Position numbers and translations under genes: made by a program. From Thiohalobacter thiocyanaticus (GTDB taxonomy: Bacteria; Pseudomonadota; Gammaproteobacteria; Thiohalobacterales; Thiohalobacteraceae): a stretch of DNA of 64,000 nucleotides. Of this stretch, positions 53,997 to 63,335 are shown piece by piece. Location of the stretch: positions 558,001-622,000 of the forward strand of contig NZ_QZMU01000001.1 of assembly GCF_003932505.1 (NCBI RefSeq), given 5' to 3'. Position 1 is the stretch's first letter, and every line of letters begins with the position of its first letter. The notes under the pieces are model-generated. The model worked only from the letters and a program-made list of their open reading frames with translations, made no database searches and had not been told where the DNA came from.

Positions 53997-54910
53997 ATCG
54001 ACCCCTTCACCTGATCGCTGCCCTGGTGCTGTGCAGCACCGCGCTCCAGGCCGGACAGGCGGACGACGACCAGGAGGAGCTGCCGGACACTCCGAACAGC
54101 GCACCCGGCTTCACCCCCCCGGCCGAATCCGAACTGCCGGACGGCCCCTTCGGCGAGATGGTGCGCTACGGCCGCGACCTGTTCGTGAACACACAGCAGC
54201 TGCGCGGCAGGTTCGTCGGCAACGGCCTGAACTGCGTCAACTGCCATATTGATGCCGGCCGCCGCGCCGACTCCGCGCCCTTATGGGCCGCCTACACCAT
54301 GTATCCGGCCTACCGCAGCAAGAACGACCGCGTTAACACCCTGACGGATCGCATCCAGGGCTGCTTCCGCTACAGCATGAACGGTGCACCGCCGCCCTCC
54401 GGCAGCCGCGAGCTGTCCGCCCTCCTGAGCTACCATTACTGGCTGGCCAGGGGAGCACCGGTCGGCGTGGCGCTCGCAGGCCGGGGTTATCCAAAGCTCG
54501 ACACGCCTCCCAGCGCCCCCGACATCGGCCGCGGGCGGCAGGTGTTCGAGGCCCAGTGCGCCTTCTGTCACGGCGACGACGGCCAGGGCCGCAAGGCCGA
54601 GGGCGCCTATGCATTCCCGCCGCTGTGGGGCCGGGACTCATACAACTGGGGCGCGGGCATGCACCGGATCAACACCGCGGCCGCCTTCATCCATGCCAAT
54701 ATGCCGCTGGGCAGGCCGGAATCACTCAGTGTGCAGCAGGCCTGGGACGTCGCCACCTTCATCAACAGCCGCGAGCGGCCGCAGGATCCCCGGCATGAAG
54801 GCGATCTGCAGGAGACCGACGCGGCCTACCACGCGCACCAGTGTCACTACGGCGACGAACTGGACGGGCAGCTACTCGGCAGCCGGGCCCATCCCAATCC
54901 GCTCCAATAG
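53993..54910 (+). CDS. tsdA: Thiosulfate dehydrogenase (tetrathionate-forming)
   Basis: A 305-residue dihaem cytochrome with a signal peptide (1-20). Haem motifs are CVNCH (81-85) and CAFCH (189-193). The block YPAYRSKNDRVNTLTDRIQG before C124-F and SMNGAPPP are typical of TsdA, where this cysteine binds the iron of haem 1; AYAFPPLWGRDSYNWGAGMHR matches the second domain. The enzyme joins two thiosulfates into tetrathionate in the periplasm. Encoded in tsdBA order with tsdB. Confidence 0.9.
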   Translation: MNRPLHLIAALVLCSTALQAGQADDDQEELPDTPNSAPGFTPPAESELPDGPFGEMVRYGRDLFVNTQQLRGRFVGNGLNCVNCHIDAGRRADSAPLWAAYTMYPAYRSKNDRVNTLTDRIQGCFRYSMNGAPPPSGSRELSALLSYHYWLARGAPVGVALAGRGYPKLDTPPSAPDIGRGRQVFEAQCAFCHGDDGQGRKAEGAYAFPPLWGRDSYNWGAGMHRINTAAAFIHANMPLGRPESLSVQQAWDVATFINSRERPQDPRHEGDLQETDAAYHAHQCHYGDELDGQLLGSRAHPNPLQ

Positions 54911-54928
54911 CCGGCGGCGATACGCGGG

Positions 54929-55780
54929 TCAGGCAGGTTTCTGCAGCACCAGCAGACGGTAATTCTTGTAGCGCTCGAATACCTCGCGGGTGCGGTATCC
55001 GGAAAGATATTTGAACCGCAGCTTCTCCCAGCGCTTGCGCAGCAGCCAGCCCAGTAGCCGCGTCCCCCACGGATAGCGGCCGTGCAGATAGACCCCGGTG
55101 GTCTCCACCGCCGGGATAATACGCTGGGTGAGCACCTCGTCGAGCAGGCCGATGGTGGGGCTGACGCGCGCTGTGATGTCCTCGTCATGCAGGATTTCGA
55201 AAGGGGATGCCGCGAGGGTGATGTAAAAGTCGGCCAGGGTGTGTCCGCCGCCGAAGCTGCGGCTTGCCGGCGTGCCGTCCCCGGCGGCCGCAGTCTTGAA
55301 GAAGTCGCTGATAATGACCCGACCACCCGGGGGCAGCAGCCGATCAAGGCGTTGAAACACGTCATCCAGCTTAATGTACTGAAAGCTCTCACTGAACAAA
55401 GCCACGTCATAGGCCCCGAACTGGGAGTCGACATCCAGCGCCTCGAAGCTCGATTCATAGACCCGGGCATTATTCTGCCCCGCCTCTTCCAGGCGCCGGC
55501 GCACCATGGCGGCCAGTGCGGCCGAGGGGATAACACCATCGGCCCGGTAGCCCTTTCCGCGCAGTTGGACCAGCATGTTGCCGGTGCCGCAGCCGATGTC
55601 CAGCAGCCGGGACGCCACGGCGGCGGGCGGCAGGGCCTCCAGGATCAGATCCGTATAGCGTTGCAGTGCCAGCGGCAGATTGGCGACCGTGACATCCAGA
55701 CCGTCCCACAATCCGTAATGCAGATCATCGACCGCCAACAGGTGCCGGGCCATGACCAGTCCGTATTCGCGTGAATCCAT
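54929..55780 (-). CDS. SAM-dependent methyltransferase
   Basis: A 283-residue class I methyltransferase. RLLDIGCGTGNMLVQL is motif I, YDVALFSESFQYI motif II-like and LPPGGRVIISDFFK the post-III strand. The C-terminal part (RYPWGTRLLGWLLRKRWEKL) is basic and may touch membranes. The substrate is unknown; the position at the edge of the polysaccharide locus suggests a small molecule or sugar/lipid target. Confidence 0.82.
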   Translation of the reverse strand: MDSREYGLVMARHLLAVDDLHYGLWDGLDVTVANLPLALQRYTDLILEALPPAAVASRLLDIGCGTGNMLVQLRGKGYRADGVIPSAALAAMVRRRLEEAGQNNARVYESSFEALDVDSQFGAYDVALFSESFQYIKLDDVFQRLDRLLPPGGRVIISDFFKTAAAGDGTPASRSFGGGHTLADFYITLAASPFEILHDEDITARVSPTIGLLDEVLTQRIIPAVETTGVYLHGRYPWGTRLLGWLLRKRWEKLRFKYLSGYRTREVFERYKNYRLLVLQKPA

Positions 55781-56216
55781 CTTGTCCGTGCTTTGATCTG
55801 CCGGGCCGCCAACACCCGTATTATCGGAATATGCAAGGCCGCATCACTTATTATTCTGGCGCCGTCGGAGCAACCGGCCCGTCGGCTGCGACCAGATTAT
55901 GTTCCCATGATACCGGCTCATGCCGTCACGGGCGAGGTCGAAATCCCGGTTCAGGACAGCAGTGCAGCCCTGGCCGGCCCTACCGGGCCGGCTGGGTCTG
56001 AAGGCAGATCCAGCCGGCCCGGCGTTGACCCTGGCAAAGCGGGCTGAGTATACTTTGGCGGCTGAGCGTGAAGCCCATGCCGGTTGCCGCGGAGGCAGAA
56101 ATTCCGGCCTATCAGCAACCTGCAGCCGGCCTTACCGGTTATCAGGGCAGTCAGCTCATCCGGCCGCCAGTTATCGGCTCCCCATCGTCATTTCATCCTT
56201 GCAGCGGGGTAACCCC
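55781..56216. other. Leader region upstream of a methyltransferase
   Basis: About 435 bases without a supported gene. Includes GC-rich short repeats (CCGGCCC/GGGCCGG near 55975-56020) and a good promoter at 56025. The downstream transcript would carry a leader of about 155 nt. Confidence 0.5.
56025..56054 (+). promoter_or_regulatory. Predicted promoter of the sulfotransferase/methyltransferase unit
   Basis: A -35 TTGACC (56025-56030) and -10 TATACT (56049-56054), 18 bp apart. It points at the methyltransferase gene at 56217 and the sulfotransferase after it. Confidence 0.5.
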
Positions 56217-56888
56217 ATGTACAACCGGAGCCACCCCAGTCCTGAATACCTCGATATGGTCAGGATGTACGAGACCCTGCACGAACAGGGTGAGCAATCG
56301 GCCGGCAAATCCGCCGAGGACACTTTCCCGGGCAAGATGCTGATCGAGCATGCTCCTGGCATCAAGGAGATGATCGAGCATACAGGTGCCAGGTCCATAC
56401 TGGACTATGGTGCCGGCAAGGGCCTGGGTTACAAGCAGCGCAATATCAAATTGAACAAGACCCTGGAGGTGGGCAGCATTCAGGATTACTGGGGCGTCGA
56501 CGAGATCCGCTGTTATGATCCCGGCTACGAACCCTTCAGCCAACTCCCCGACCAGCCGTATGACGGCGTGATATGTACCGATGTGCTTGAACATATCACA
56601 GAGCCGGATGTGCCCTGGGTGATCGATGAAATGTTTTCCTATGCACGCAAATTCGTCTACGCCAACGTCGCCTGTTACCCGGCAGTCAAATCCCTGCCCA
56701 ACGGGCAGAATGTCCACTGCACGGTTCACCCCCCGGAATGGTGGGCGGGGCTGGTGCATGCGGTCGCCATGCGCCACACCGACATTGCGTATCGCCTGGT
56801 AATGTCCGCAAAGACCGGTCGCCGCAAGAAATTCGGTTTCGGAAAGAACCGCAAGACGGTTTACCACACCACTGAACGCCTGGTTTGA
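56217..56888 (+). CDS. Methyltransferase-like protein of the polysaccharide locus
   Basis: A 223-residue protein with a reduced class I methyltransferase fold: SILDYGAGKGLGY is motif I, IRCYDPGY the acidic loop and YDGVICTDVLEHI motif II. The region after it (WVIDEMFSYARKFVYANVAC) continues the Rossmann sheet. Start at 56217 (MYNRSHPSPEYLDMV). Family members occur in glycan and lipid clusters. Target unknown. Confidence 0.78.
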   Translation: MYNRSHPSPEYLDMVRMYETLHEQGEQSAGKSAEDTFPGKMLIEHAPGIKEMIEHTGARSILDYGAGKGLGYKQRNIKLNKTLEVGSIQDYWGVDEIRCYDPGYEPFSQLPDQPYDGVICTDVLEHITEPDVPWVIDEMFSYARKFVYANVACYPAVKSLPNGQNVHCTVHPPEWWAGLVHAVAMRHTDIAYRLVMSAKTGRRKKFGFGKNRKTVYHTTERLV

Positions 56889-56994
56889 CGATAACGGTTT
56901 CGGCTGCATGCGAGCCTGTCCGATTTGCCGATGTCGCTCAGGTCTGCATACCCGGCCTGACTAACACACGGATTGATGTATCTTGAAAAACAAA

Positions 56995-57888
56995 ATGAAA
57001 CCGGCTTCTCTTACCTTTACCAAGTTCACCAGAAAGAAACTGCTGCCCTGCTTTCCTCTCTCATCGAAACAGAGACTCGAAACTGAACGTCGCCTGCGCG
57101 GCAAGGAAGACTACGGCAAGCTATTACTGTCCGATGCCGTGATCGTGTCGCACGAAAAGAGCGGACGGACCTGGCTGCGAGTCATGCTGAGCCGGTTCTA
57201 CCAGCAGCGTTACCGGCTGCCGGAGAGAAAACTGCTCAACTTCGACCGCCTGCACCGGCTGGAACCCCGGGTGCCCGTGATTTTCTTCACCCATGACCGG
57301 CAACTGGGCCATTACACAGGGAACTGGAACAACGAGGAACTCTACCGCACGGCCCCCGTGATCCTGCTGGTGCGCGACCCGCGCGATGTGGCCGTCTCCT
57401 TCTATTTCGACTGGAAATACCGGATGAGCGATCACAACCGGAAGCTCTACTTCCTGCCGCTCGATAACATCTCCATCTACAACTTCATCATGCAGAGCGA
57501 GTTCGGGCTGCCCGCCATCATTGCCTTCATGAACCGCTGGCATGGGTACATCGGACGGATGGAAAACCTGCACCTGTTCCGATATGAGGACCTGCGAGCG
57601 GATACGGCATCGGAGCTCGAAAAGATCCTGCGGATACTGGGCACCGACCCGCAGCAGGAGGAAATCGAGGACATCGTCGCTTATGCGGAGTTCGAAAAAA
57701 TGAAGCAGCGCGAACTCTCGGGCGAGACCGGTGACAGCCGCATCTGCGCCACGGATCCCGATAACCCGGACTCCTTCAAGGCCCGGCGGGCCAAGGTCGG
57801 CGGCTACCGGGACTATTTCAGCAAGGATGAAATCCGCCGGATCGACGAACTGGTCGGCGCCACCCTCAACCCTGGCTACGGCTACTGA
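56995..57888 (+). CDS. Sulfotransferase, copy A
   Basis: A roughly 297-residue PAPS-dependent sulfotransferase. The 5'-phosphosulfate loop is SHEKSGRTWLRVML, the 3'-phosphate site is VRDPRDVAVSFYF, and the C-terminal FKARRAKVGGYRDYF completes cofactor binding. ATG at 56995; a TTG at 56983 is an alternative. The soluble, cytosolic form probably transfers sulfate to a glycan or lipid precursor. Related to the genes at 59387 and 62334. Confidence 0.85.
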   Translation: MKPASLTFTKFTRKKLLPCFPLSSKQRLETERRLRGKEDYGKLLLSDAVIVSHEKSGRTWLRVMLSRFYQQRYRLPERKLLNFDRLHRLEPRVPVIFFTHDRQLGHYTGNWNNEELYRTAPVILLVRDPRDVAVSFYFDWKYRMSDHNRKLYFLPLDNISIYNFIMQSEFGLPAIIAFMNRWHGYIGRMENLHLFRYEDLRADTASELEKILRILGTDPQQEEIEDIVAYAEFEKMKQRELSGETGDSRICATDPDNPDSFKARRAKVGGYRDYFSKDEIRRIDELVGATLNPGYGY

Positions 57889-59215
57889 GTCTGCTCCCCG
57901 TCCCGGTCAGGGTCTGATCCTGCAACCATGGCCCGGCTGACGGCGAGCGCCCCGAACAGAATCAGAAAGAAGTGCCCGCGTTCGTCGTCATGACGGATCT
58001 GGAACATGCCGGCCAGCAGGAACAGTGCAATGGCGGCGAGCAGGAAGAGCAGCAGGGAAAAATCCCGCGTACGCGGCCCGCAGGCGGTCGACGCAGTTTT
58101 CAGGGCCAATCCGACCCACAGCAGAAACAGGCACAGACCCACTACGCCGATCTCGGCCAGCAACTGCAGATACAAATTGTGAAAGTGCGATTGGGGGGGC
58201 TTCACGCCCGAGGATACGATCAACATCTCGCTGGTCCCGGCGCCCCAGCCGGTCAGAGGTCGAGCCTCGATGCGTTCCCACGCCTCCGCCCACAGCGGCA
58301 TCCGGGAACGCAGGCCGGTGGCATCCAGTCCCTCGACATTCTCCGTCGTCAGCAGAGATACCACTCTCTCCACATCTGTCATAAGCCGCTTTTCGATTAT
58401 CCCACCATTCAAAAGAACAGCAGCAGCCAACACGGCTGTCCCGGCCAGGATAATCATCAACACCTTCCCTGATCTCGGGTGCTGCAGCGAGTGTACAACC
58501 AGCGCCAGCAGGACCACGGGCAGCACCAATGCACACGCCAACCAGACAGCGCGGGTCTGGGTCCAGAGCACAACCAGCGCCAGGAAAACCAGCAGAATCA
58601 AACACGCGGCACCAGCCACATCTGCCGGAGACGACCCGTGAACAACAGGATCAGCAGGCCGGTCAGCCCCGTCGCGGCATACAGAGCTGCACCGTTGCCC
58701 ATCCCGAACAAGTGCCGCTGACCGTCCATGACCGAATCCAGTTGCGACCAGTCAAAGCCGAAGGCCAGAGCGAGCACCAGGCCGGCCAGCCCCAGACCCA
58801 GCACCCCGCGGATGCGCCGTTCATCGCCACCGATCCAGTAGGCCACAACCAGGGAAAATGCCCCACCGGTCAGCAGCAGATCGGCGCCAGATTCCAGGAC
58901 TTCGGGCCGCCACTCACCACTGCTGTACAGGTACGCCCGCAACCAGCTCACAAGGATATAGGCGGTCAGCACCAGTGACACCCAGACGAAGGGCAGACCC
59001 CTGGCACGGGCCCGGAACTCACTGCCCCGGCCGAGCAGAGTCAGCAGCATGAGTACCAGCCCGGAGTACAGCAGACCCTGGTTGACGAAACCGCCGAAGG
59101 CGAACATGCCCAGTCCCGCAAGCCCGAGCCGGTCAGTCCAATCGGCCGATGCGGAAGAACTTACAGGAAGAATCGAACTCAAGCAGACACCCGCCGGATT
59201 AGCGCCCGATCGCAA
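57882..59215 (-). pseudogene. O-antigen ligase/polymerase, split into two frames
   Basis: Two consecutive frames together make one membrane protein of about 440 residues. The 5' part (59215-58598) has several helices (LGLAGLGMFAFGGFVNQGLL, LTGLLILLFTGRL) and stops after LRQMWLVPRV. The 3' part (58619-57882) continues in another frame with LILLVFLALVVLWTQTRAVW, the large loop (LRSRMPLWAEAWERIEARPL, GWGAGTSE, SHFHNLYLQLLAEIGVVGL) and final helices, the Wzy_C/WaaL pattern. A single frameshift near 58600-58620 explains the split. Either the gene is inactivated, or the assembly has an error. Confidence 0.8.
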
Positions 59216-59386
59216 CGGGCAGAGCGATTGAATGGGAGCGAATTCTACCCGAGGCGACCGGATCGGACCACTTGCCCGGATCCATCACACGGATTCCGCC
59301 ATGCCGGGAGACCTCCCTGCTCCATGCAATCCCCTGCCGGCTCGGGTAAAATGGCCTATTCTTCGATCAACGTGTTCCCGGAATCC

Positions 59387-60358
59387 ATGACCAGCACCTT
59401 CGCAGCTCTGCGCGCCTCGCTGCCCCAGGCCACCAAGACCATCTGGAAGAAAACCAGCCGGCGCCTGCTCAAGCTCCGCCTCGATCTGACCGGGGCCGAT
59501 GCCGAGCAACGCATCCAGGCGGAGCGCCGGCTGCGCGGCCGGGAACAGTATCGCAAGCTCAAACAGGCCGATGCGGTGGTGGTCTCCTTCGGCAAGAGCG
59601 GCCGCACCTGGCTGCGGGTGATGGTCTCGCGCCTTTACCAGCAGCTCTACGGGCTGCCCGAGAGCGCCCTGATCGGTTTCGACAACTTCCACAACATGCA
59701 GCGGGCCATTCCGCGCATCTTCTTCACCCACGACAACTACATCGGCGACTTCACCGGTCACACCGACTCCAAGGTGGATTTCTACGGCAAGAAGGTGGTG
59801 CTGCTGGTGCGTGATCCGCGCGATGTAGCCGTATCACAGTTCTTTCAATGGCAGCACCGCATGCGTCCGGAGAAGAAGGCGCTGAACGAGTACCCCCCGC
59901 ACGGGGCCGAGATGTCGGTATACGACTTCGTGTTGCATAAAGGCGCCGGCCTGCCCAAGGTGATGGACTTCATGAATCTGTGGGCGCGCGAGATGGACAA
60001 GATCAGGGAGTTCTGCCTGGTCCGCTACGAGGACATGCGCGCCGACCCGCACCAGGCGCTCAGCCGGGTGGCGCAGTTCCTGGAGATTCCGGCCAGTCCC
60101 GAGCAGATCCAGGAGGCTGTGGACTACGCCTCCTACGAGAACATGAAGAAGATGGAGTCCTCGCACAGCTTCCGTCTGAGCGGCGGGCGCATGGTCCCGC
60201 GCGACCGCAACAATCCCGACAGCTACAAGGTACGCCGCGCCAAGGTCGGCGGCTACCGGGATTACTTCGAGGACGACCAGATCCGGGAGATCGATGCCCT
60301 GATGGAAGGCACGCTCGACCCGGTCTATGGCTATCGGGCCTCAGAGCCGGTCGGCTGA
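59387..60358 (+). CDS. Sulfotransferase, copy B
   Basis: About 323 residues from the ATG at 59387; an ATG at 59351 would add 12. Cofactor sites are VVSFGKSGRTWLRVMV (5'-phosphosulfate) and VRDPRDVAVSQFFQW (3'-phosphate), ending in YKVRRAKVGGYRDYF. It is closest to copy A (LPE, FTHD and RYEDMRAD segments shared), suggesting duplication. It is convergent with the DUF6746 gene. Confidence 0.86.
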   Translation: MTSTFAALRASLPQATKTIWKKTSRRLLKLRLDLTGADAEQRIQAERRLRGREQYRKLKQADAVVVSFGKSGRTWLRVMVSRLYQQLYGLPESALIGFDNFHNMQRAIPRIFFTHDNYIGDFTGHTDSKVDFYGKKVVLLVRDPRDVAVSQFFQWQHRMRPEKKALNEYPPHGAEMSVYDFVLHKGAGLPKVMDFMNLWAREMDKIREFCLVRYEDMRADPHQALSRVAQFLEIPASPEQIQEAVDYASYENMKKMESSHSFRLSGGRMVPRDRNNPDSYKVRRAKVGGYRDYFEDDQIREIDALMEGTLDPVYGYRASEPVG

Positions 60359-60372
60359 GAAGGCCGGTTCGC

Positions 60373-60744
60373 TCACTCGATAACCTGCCGCGAGGTCTCC
60401 AGATACTGCCTGCCGCGGGACATGACGGTTGCGGCATCGGCGCTCTCCGAGGCCACATGCACCTCCTCCAGCACCTCCGCCAGTTCTTCCAGCTCTTCCT
60501 CGAGTCTGTGCAGGGCATTCTCCAGGGTGTACGTAATCCGGTGCACCTCGTGCAGGTCACCGGAACTCAGTTCCCCCCTGGCCAGAATTGCTTCCAGACG
60601 GGCGTTGTATTCGGAGAAATTCGCCACGGCCTGTTCCAGCGTCTCCGCCGGCTCACCCTCGTAATGGCCTGGACGGTCGTCGGCCAGAACAGGCAGAGAC
60701 AGGCCGAGAGTGGCCACGAGCAGGCTGGATGCAAATCGCTTCAT
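60373..60744 (-). CDS. DUF6746 exported protein, iron-regulated
   Basis: A 123-residue protein with a signal peptide (MKRFASSLLVATLGLSLPVLA) and a mature part of helices with a strongly acidic stretch (RLEEELEELAEVLEEVHV). DUF6746 is recognised by the DDRPGHYEGEPAETLEQAVA opening. Start ATG 60744 follows AAGGGG. A Fur-box-like sequence lies 18 bp upstream, so expression is likely raised when iron is scarce. Function unknown. Confidence 0.8.
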   Translation of the reverse strand: MKRFASSLLVATLGLSLPVLADDRPGHYEGEPAETLEQAVANFSEYNARLEAILARGELSSGDLHEVHRITYTLENALHRLEEELEELAEVLEEVHVASESADAATVMSRGRQYLETSRQVIE

Positions 60745-60761
60745 TGTACGACCCCTTTTAA

Positions 60762-60780
60762 CTGAATAAAAATCATTATC
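60762..60780 (-). promoter_or_regulatory. Fur box
   Basis: This 19-bp segment matches the Fur consensus (GATAATGATAATCATTATC) at 14 of 19 positions, including an unbroken AATCATTATC half. It sits just upstream of the DUF6746 start, within the expected promoter. Confidence 0.65.
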
Positions 60781-61126
60781 AATAATATTCGCATGCCAGT
60801 GACTGGCTGTCAATCGCCCGCTTCCGGCGCGACGCAGCACAGGGCGGGATTTCATATTCCGGGTCGGGAAAGCAGACTCAGAGGGGAATGTCACCTAAGT
60901 TAGCCGTCATTGCGAGGAACGAAGTGACGCGGCACAAGCGAGCTTGCGAGCGCAGAACGCCTTTATGCCCTTTGGGTGCGCAGGGCGGCCCTTTATGCCC
61001 TATGGGTGCGAAGGGGTGAGCGTAGCGAATAATCTCCAACCGGCTGATTCTCCGGTATGAGATTGCCATGCTACTCCCATAGAACCCCTTCGGGCTCGTT
61101 ATGGGTACCCCACCCTTCAGGTCAGA
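60781..61126. other. Gene-free spacer with short repeats
   Basis: About 345 bases without a gene. It includes CATTGCGAGGAACGAAGTGA (from 60909), a sequence found scattered in many proteobacterial genomes, and two tandem copies of a 21-bp unit at 60960-60980 and 60990-61010 (period 30, one mismatch). No terminator is clear. Confidence 0.45.
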
Positions 61127-62041
61127 TCAGAGATTGCCCGCACGGGCCAGCGGCGGGGTCCGGTCCAGCAGTTCCAGCGCATCGTGGCGCAGGTGGTTCT
61201 TCGCCATTTCCTCGCGCAGCAGGTCTTCCGTGATCACGCCCTGGTCGAGGCATTCGCGCACCAGGCCGAAGAAGAAGGCCTCCTGGTTCGGGTCCGGGTG
61301 CGCCCGGTAGCGTCCGGCCAGGCCGTAGTCGCCGAACAGCGCCCGGCGCGCGCGGCGGAACCAGTGCTTGGGCGGGAACAGGCGGAAGGAATCGGCGGCG
61401 CGGAAATCCACCGGCAGACCGGTCTTCCAGGGCTGGGTCTTGCGCTTGGTGTTGTGCAGCATCCGGGTGTTCTCATCGAGGTGGTCGAAGTCGTTCCATT
61501 CCGGCTCGAACAGCCCGATGGTCTCGGCATCCTCGTATTTCAGGCACACCCAGGGCATGTAGTCGCGGATGCCCTCGAACATGGCGTGAAACTGCTCCTC
61601 GAACTTCCAGTGCGTGAGTTTGGCGTTGTCCATCAGCATGACGCTGGTGGCCAGACAGCCGCGCTTGCCCTTGTTGCCGGACTTGGGCCGGCACATGACG
61701 GCCTTGCCCTGCATGTCGCGGGAGAACAGCTCCCAGATATCAGCCAGGGCGAAGATGTCCGGATCGATGACGATGGAGCGGCCCTGGTAGTTCATCAGCT
61801 GCGGTGGCAGGAAGCGGGTCGGGGTGAAGGACTGCAGATCGTCCCGCACCCAGCGCCGCCACTCGCCGTCGCGCAGGTACATCTGCCCCTCGTGCTCGCG
61901 CAGGATGGGGAAGTCGTCGTAGTGCATGATGCGGATATCGAAGCGGTCGTTGTGCTTCGAATTGCGCCGCAGGGCGTACTGCGCCACCAGGGCGCCGAGT
62001 TGCTGCTTGTCGTTGGCCTGGATGAATACACAATGCTCCAT
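61127..62041 (-). CDS. Glycosyltransferase-like protein of the polysaccharide locus
   Basis: A 304-residue soluble protein starting CVFIQANDKQQLGALVAQYA, a pattern of a GT8-like family found in surface-sugar clusters. YQGRSIVIDPDIFALADIWE resembles the DxD region of GT-A folds. The rest (ATSVMLMDNAKLTHWKFE, TKRKTQPWKTGLPVDF) fits sugar-nucleotide-dependent transferases. Enzyme activity and acceptor are unproven. ATG at 62041 preceded by GAGGAA. Confidence 0.68.
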   Translation of the reverse strand: MEHCVFIQANDKQQLGALVAQYALRRNSKHNDRFDIRIMHYDDFPILREHEGQMYLRDGEWRRWVRDDLQSFTPTRFLPPQLMNYQGRSIVIDPDIFALADIWELFSRDMQGKAVMCRPKSGNKGKRGCLATSVMLMDNAKLTHWKFEEQFHAMFEGIRDYMPWVCLKYEDAETIGLFEPEWNDFDHLDENTRMLHNTKRKTQPWKTGLPVDFRAADSFRLFPPKHWFRRARRALFGDYGLAGRYRAHPDPNQEAFFFGLVRECLDQGVITEDLLREEMAKNHLRHDALELLDRTPPLARAGNL

Positions 62042-62156
62042 GCCGGGTTCCTCGCTGGGGACAGTCATAATCCGCTCATTTTATCGGTCCGCCCCCCCGA
62101 AACCAAGCTGCACCTGCCCCGCGGCCGAAGGATTGCCGACAACACCGGGAAGACAC

Positions 62157-62227
62157 CGTCATTCCCGCGCAGGCGGGAATCCATGAACCGCCGAGGCTGC
62201 TGGATCCCCGCCTGCGCGGGGATAACG
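62157..62227. repeat. dRS3-like palindromic repeat, copy 4
   Basis: Arms 62157-62183 and 62201-62227. The left arm contains ATTCCCGCGCAGGCGGGAAT (62161-62180), exactly the ATTCCC-N8-GGGAAT pattern of neisserial dRS3 elements. It lies between the glycosyltransferase-like and third sulfotransferase genes. Confidence 0.88.
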
Positions 62228-62333
62228 AGGAAGCGGGCGTGGCGCTTTTGGCCGGGGGCGGCAAAAACGCGTATAATTCCCGACCACCTTCATCCCCACC
62301 CGGGGCCAGCATTTTTTCATCCGGAACAACAGC

Positions 62334-63335
62334 ATGAGCTTCACCAACCCCCTGCGCCGCATTGGCAGCGACAATCTCCGCAAGGCCGCCATCATCACCT
62401 CCACGGCCCTGCTGCCCCGGCGCCTGCGGGTGGCCCGGCGCAAGGCCCGGCTGGGGGCGCTGGAAGTGGACATCGCCCGGCGCTCCTCGCTGATCATCAT
62501 CGCCCACCCCAAGAGCGGCAACACCTGGCTGAAGGTCATGCTCACCCGCCTCTACAGCCGGCGCCACGGGATCCCCGAGGAGGATTTCGCCCGCTATCCC
62601 GCGCTGGCCGACGCCAACCCGGCCATCCCCCGCTTCGCCGCCACCAACGGCTGGTACAGCTACGAACGTGCGGTGGGCGACAAACTGCAGCCGGGCGCAG
62701 CGGACTCCGAACTCAGGCACAAACCGGTGGTGCTGCTGGCGCGCAATCCGCTGGACATCGCCGTATCCTGGTACTTCCAGTTCACCAAGCGCCAGTCCGG
62801 GCACAAGCAGGAACTGATCAACGCCGAGCTCGCACACCCGGTGGACCGTCACAACATCGGGATGTGGGAATTCGTGCGCGACAGCGACATCGGCCTGTCC
62901 TCGCTGATCCGCTTCCTCAATTACTGGGACGCGGCCCTGGACAACCTGGATCACACCCTGCTCACCTCCTACGAGGCCCTGCGCAGCGAGCCCGCCGAGG
63001 TCCTGCGCCAGATCACCGGGCTGATGGGCGATAGCTTCAGCGACGCTGAGCTCAATGAGGCGGTGGAATTCGCCTCTTTCGACAACCTGCGCAAGCTGGA
63101 GAGCGAGGGCTTCTTCCGCTCCGGCGGTCTGACCCTGCGCAACGCTTCCGACCCCGAGAGCTTCAAGGTGCGCCGGGCCAAGGTCGGCGGCTACCGCGAC
63201 TACTTCACCGAGGCACAGGCCCGGGAACTGGAGCAGCTGGTGCGCAGCGAACTCTCGCCCCGGCTGCAGACGCTGTTCGGCCTGGACCGGCCGCAGGAGG
63301 ACGCCCCGGCGGCACCGGCCGCGGCCAACCCTTGA
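62334..63335 (+). CDS. Sulfotransferase, copy C
   Basis: A 333-residue sulfotransferase more distant from copies A and B. The 5'-phosphosulfate loop is AHPKSGNTWLKVML, the 3'-phosphate site ARNPLDIAVSWYFQF, and the end carries FKVRRAKVGGYRDYF. It may act on a different acceptor sugar. The stop overlaps the next gene by 4 bp. Confidence 0.87.
   Translation: MSFTNPLRRIGSDNLRKAAIITSTALLPRRLRVARRKARLGALEVDIARRSSLIIIAHPKSGNTWLKVMLTRLYSRRHGIPEEDFARYPALADANPAIPRFAATNGWYSYERAVGDKLQPGAADSELRHKPVVLLARNPLDIAVSWYFQFTKRQSGHKQELINAELAHPVDRHNIGMWEFVRDSDIGLSSLIRFLNYWDAALDNLDHTLLTSYEALRSEPAEVLRQITGLMGDSFSDAELNEAVEFASFDNLRKLESEGFFRSGGLTLRNASDPESFKVRRAKVGGYRDYFTEAQARELEQLVRSELSPRLQTLFGLDRPQEDAPAAPAAANP

Noticed and set aside
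60960-61010. Two 21-bp repeats, considered as a CRISPR array
   Set aside because: Only two units with a 9-bp gap, no spacers and no cas genes; a simple tandem duplication.
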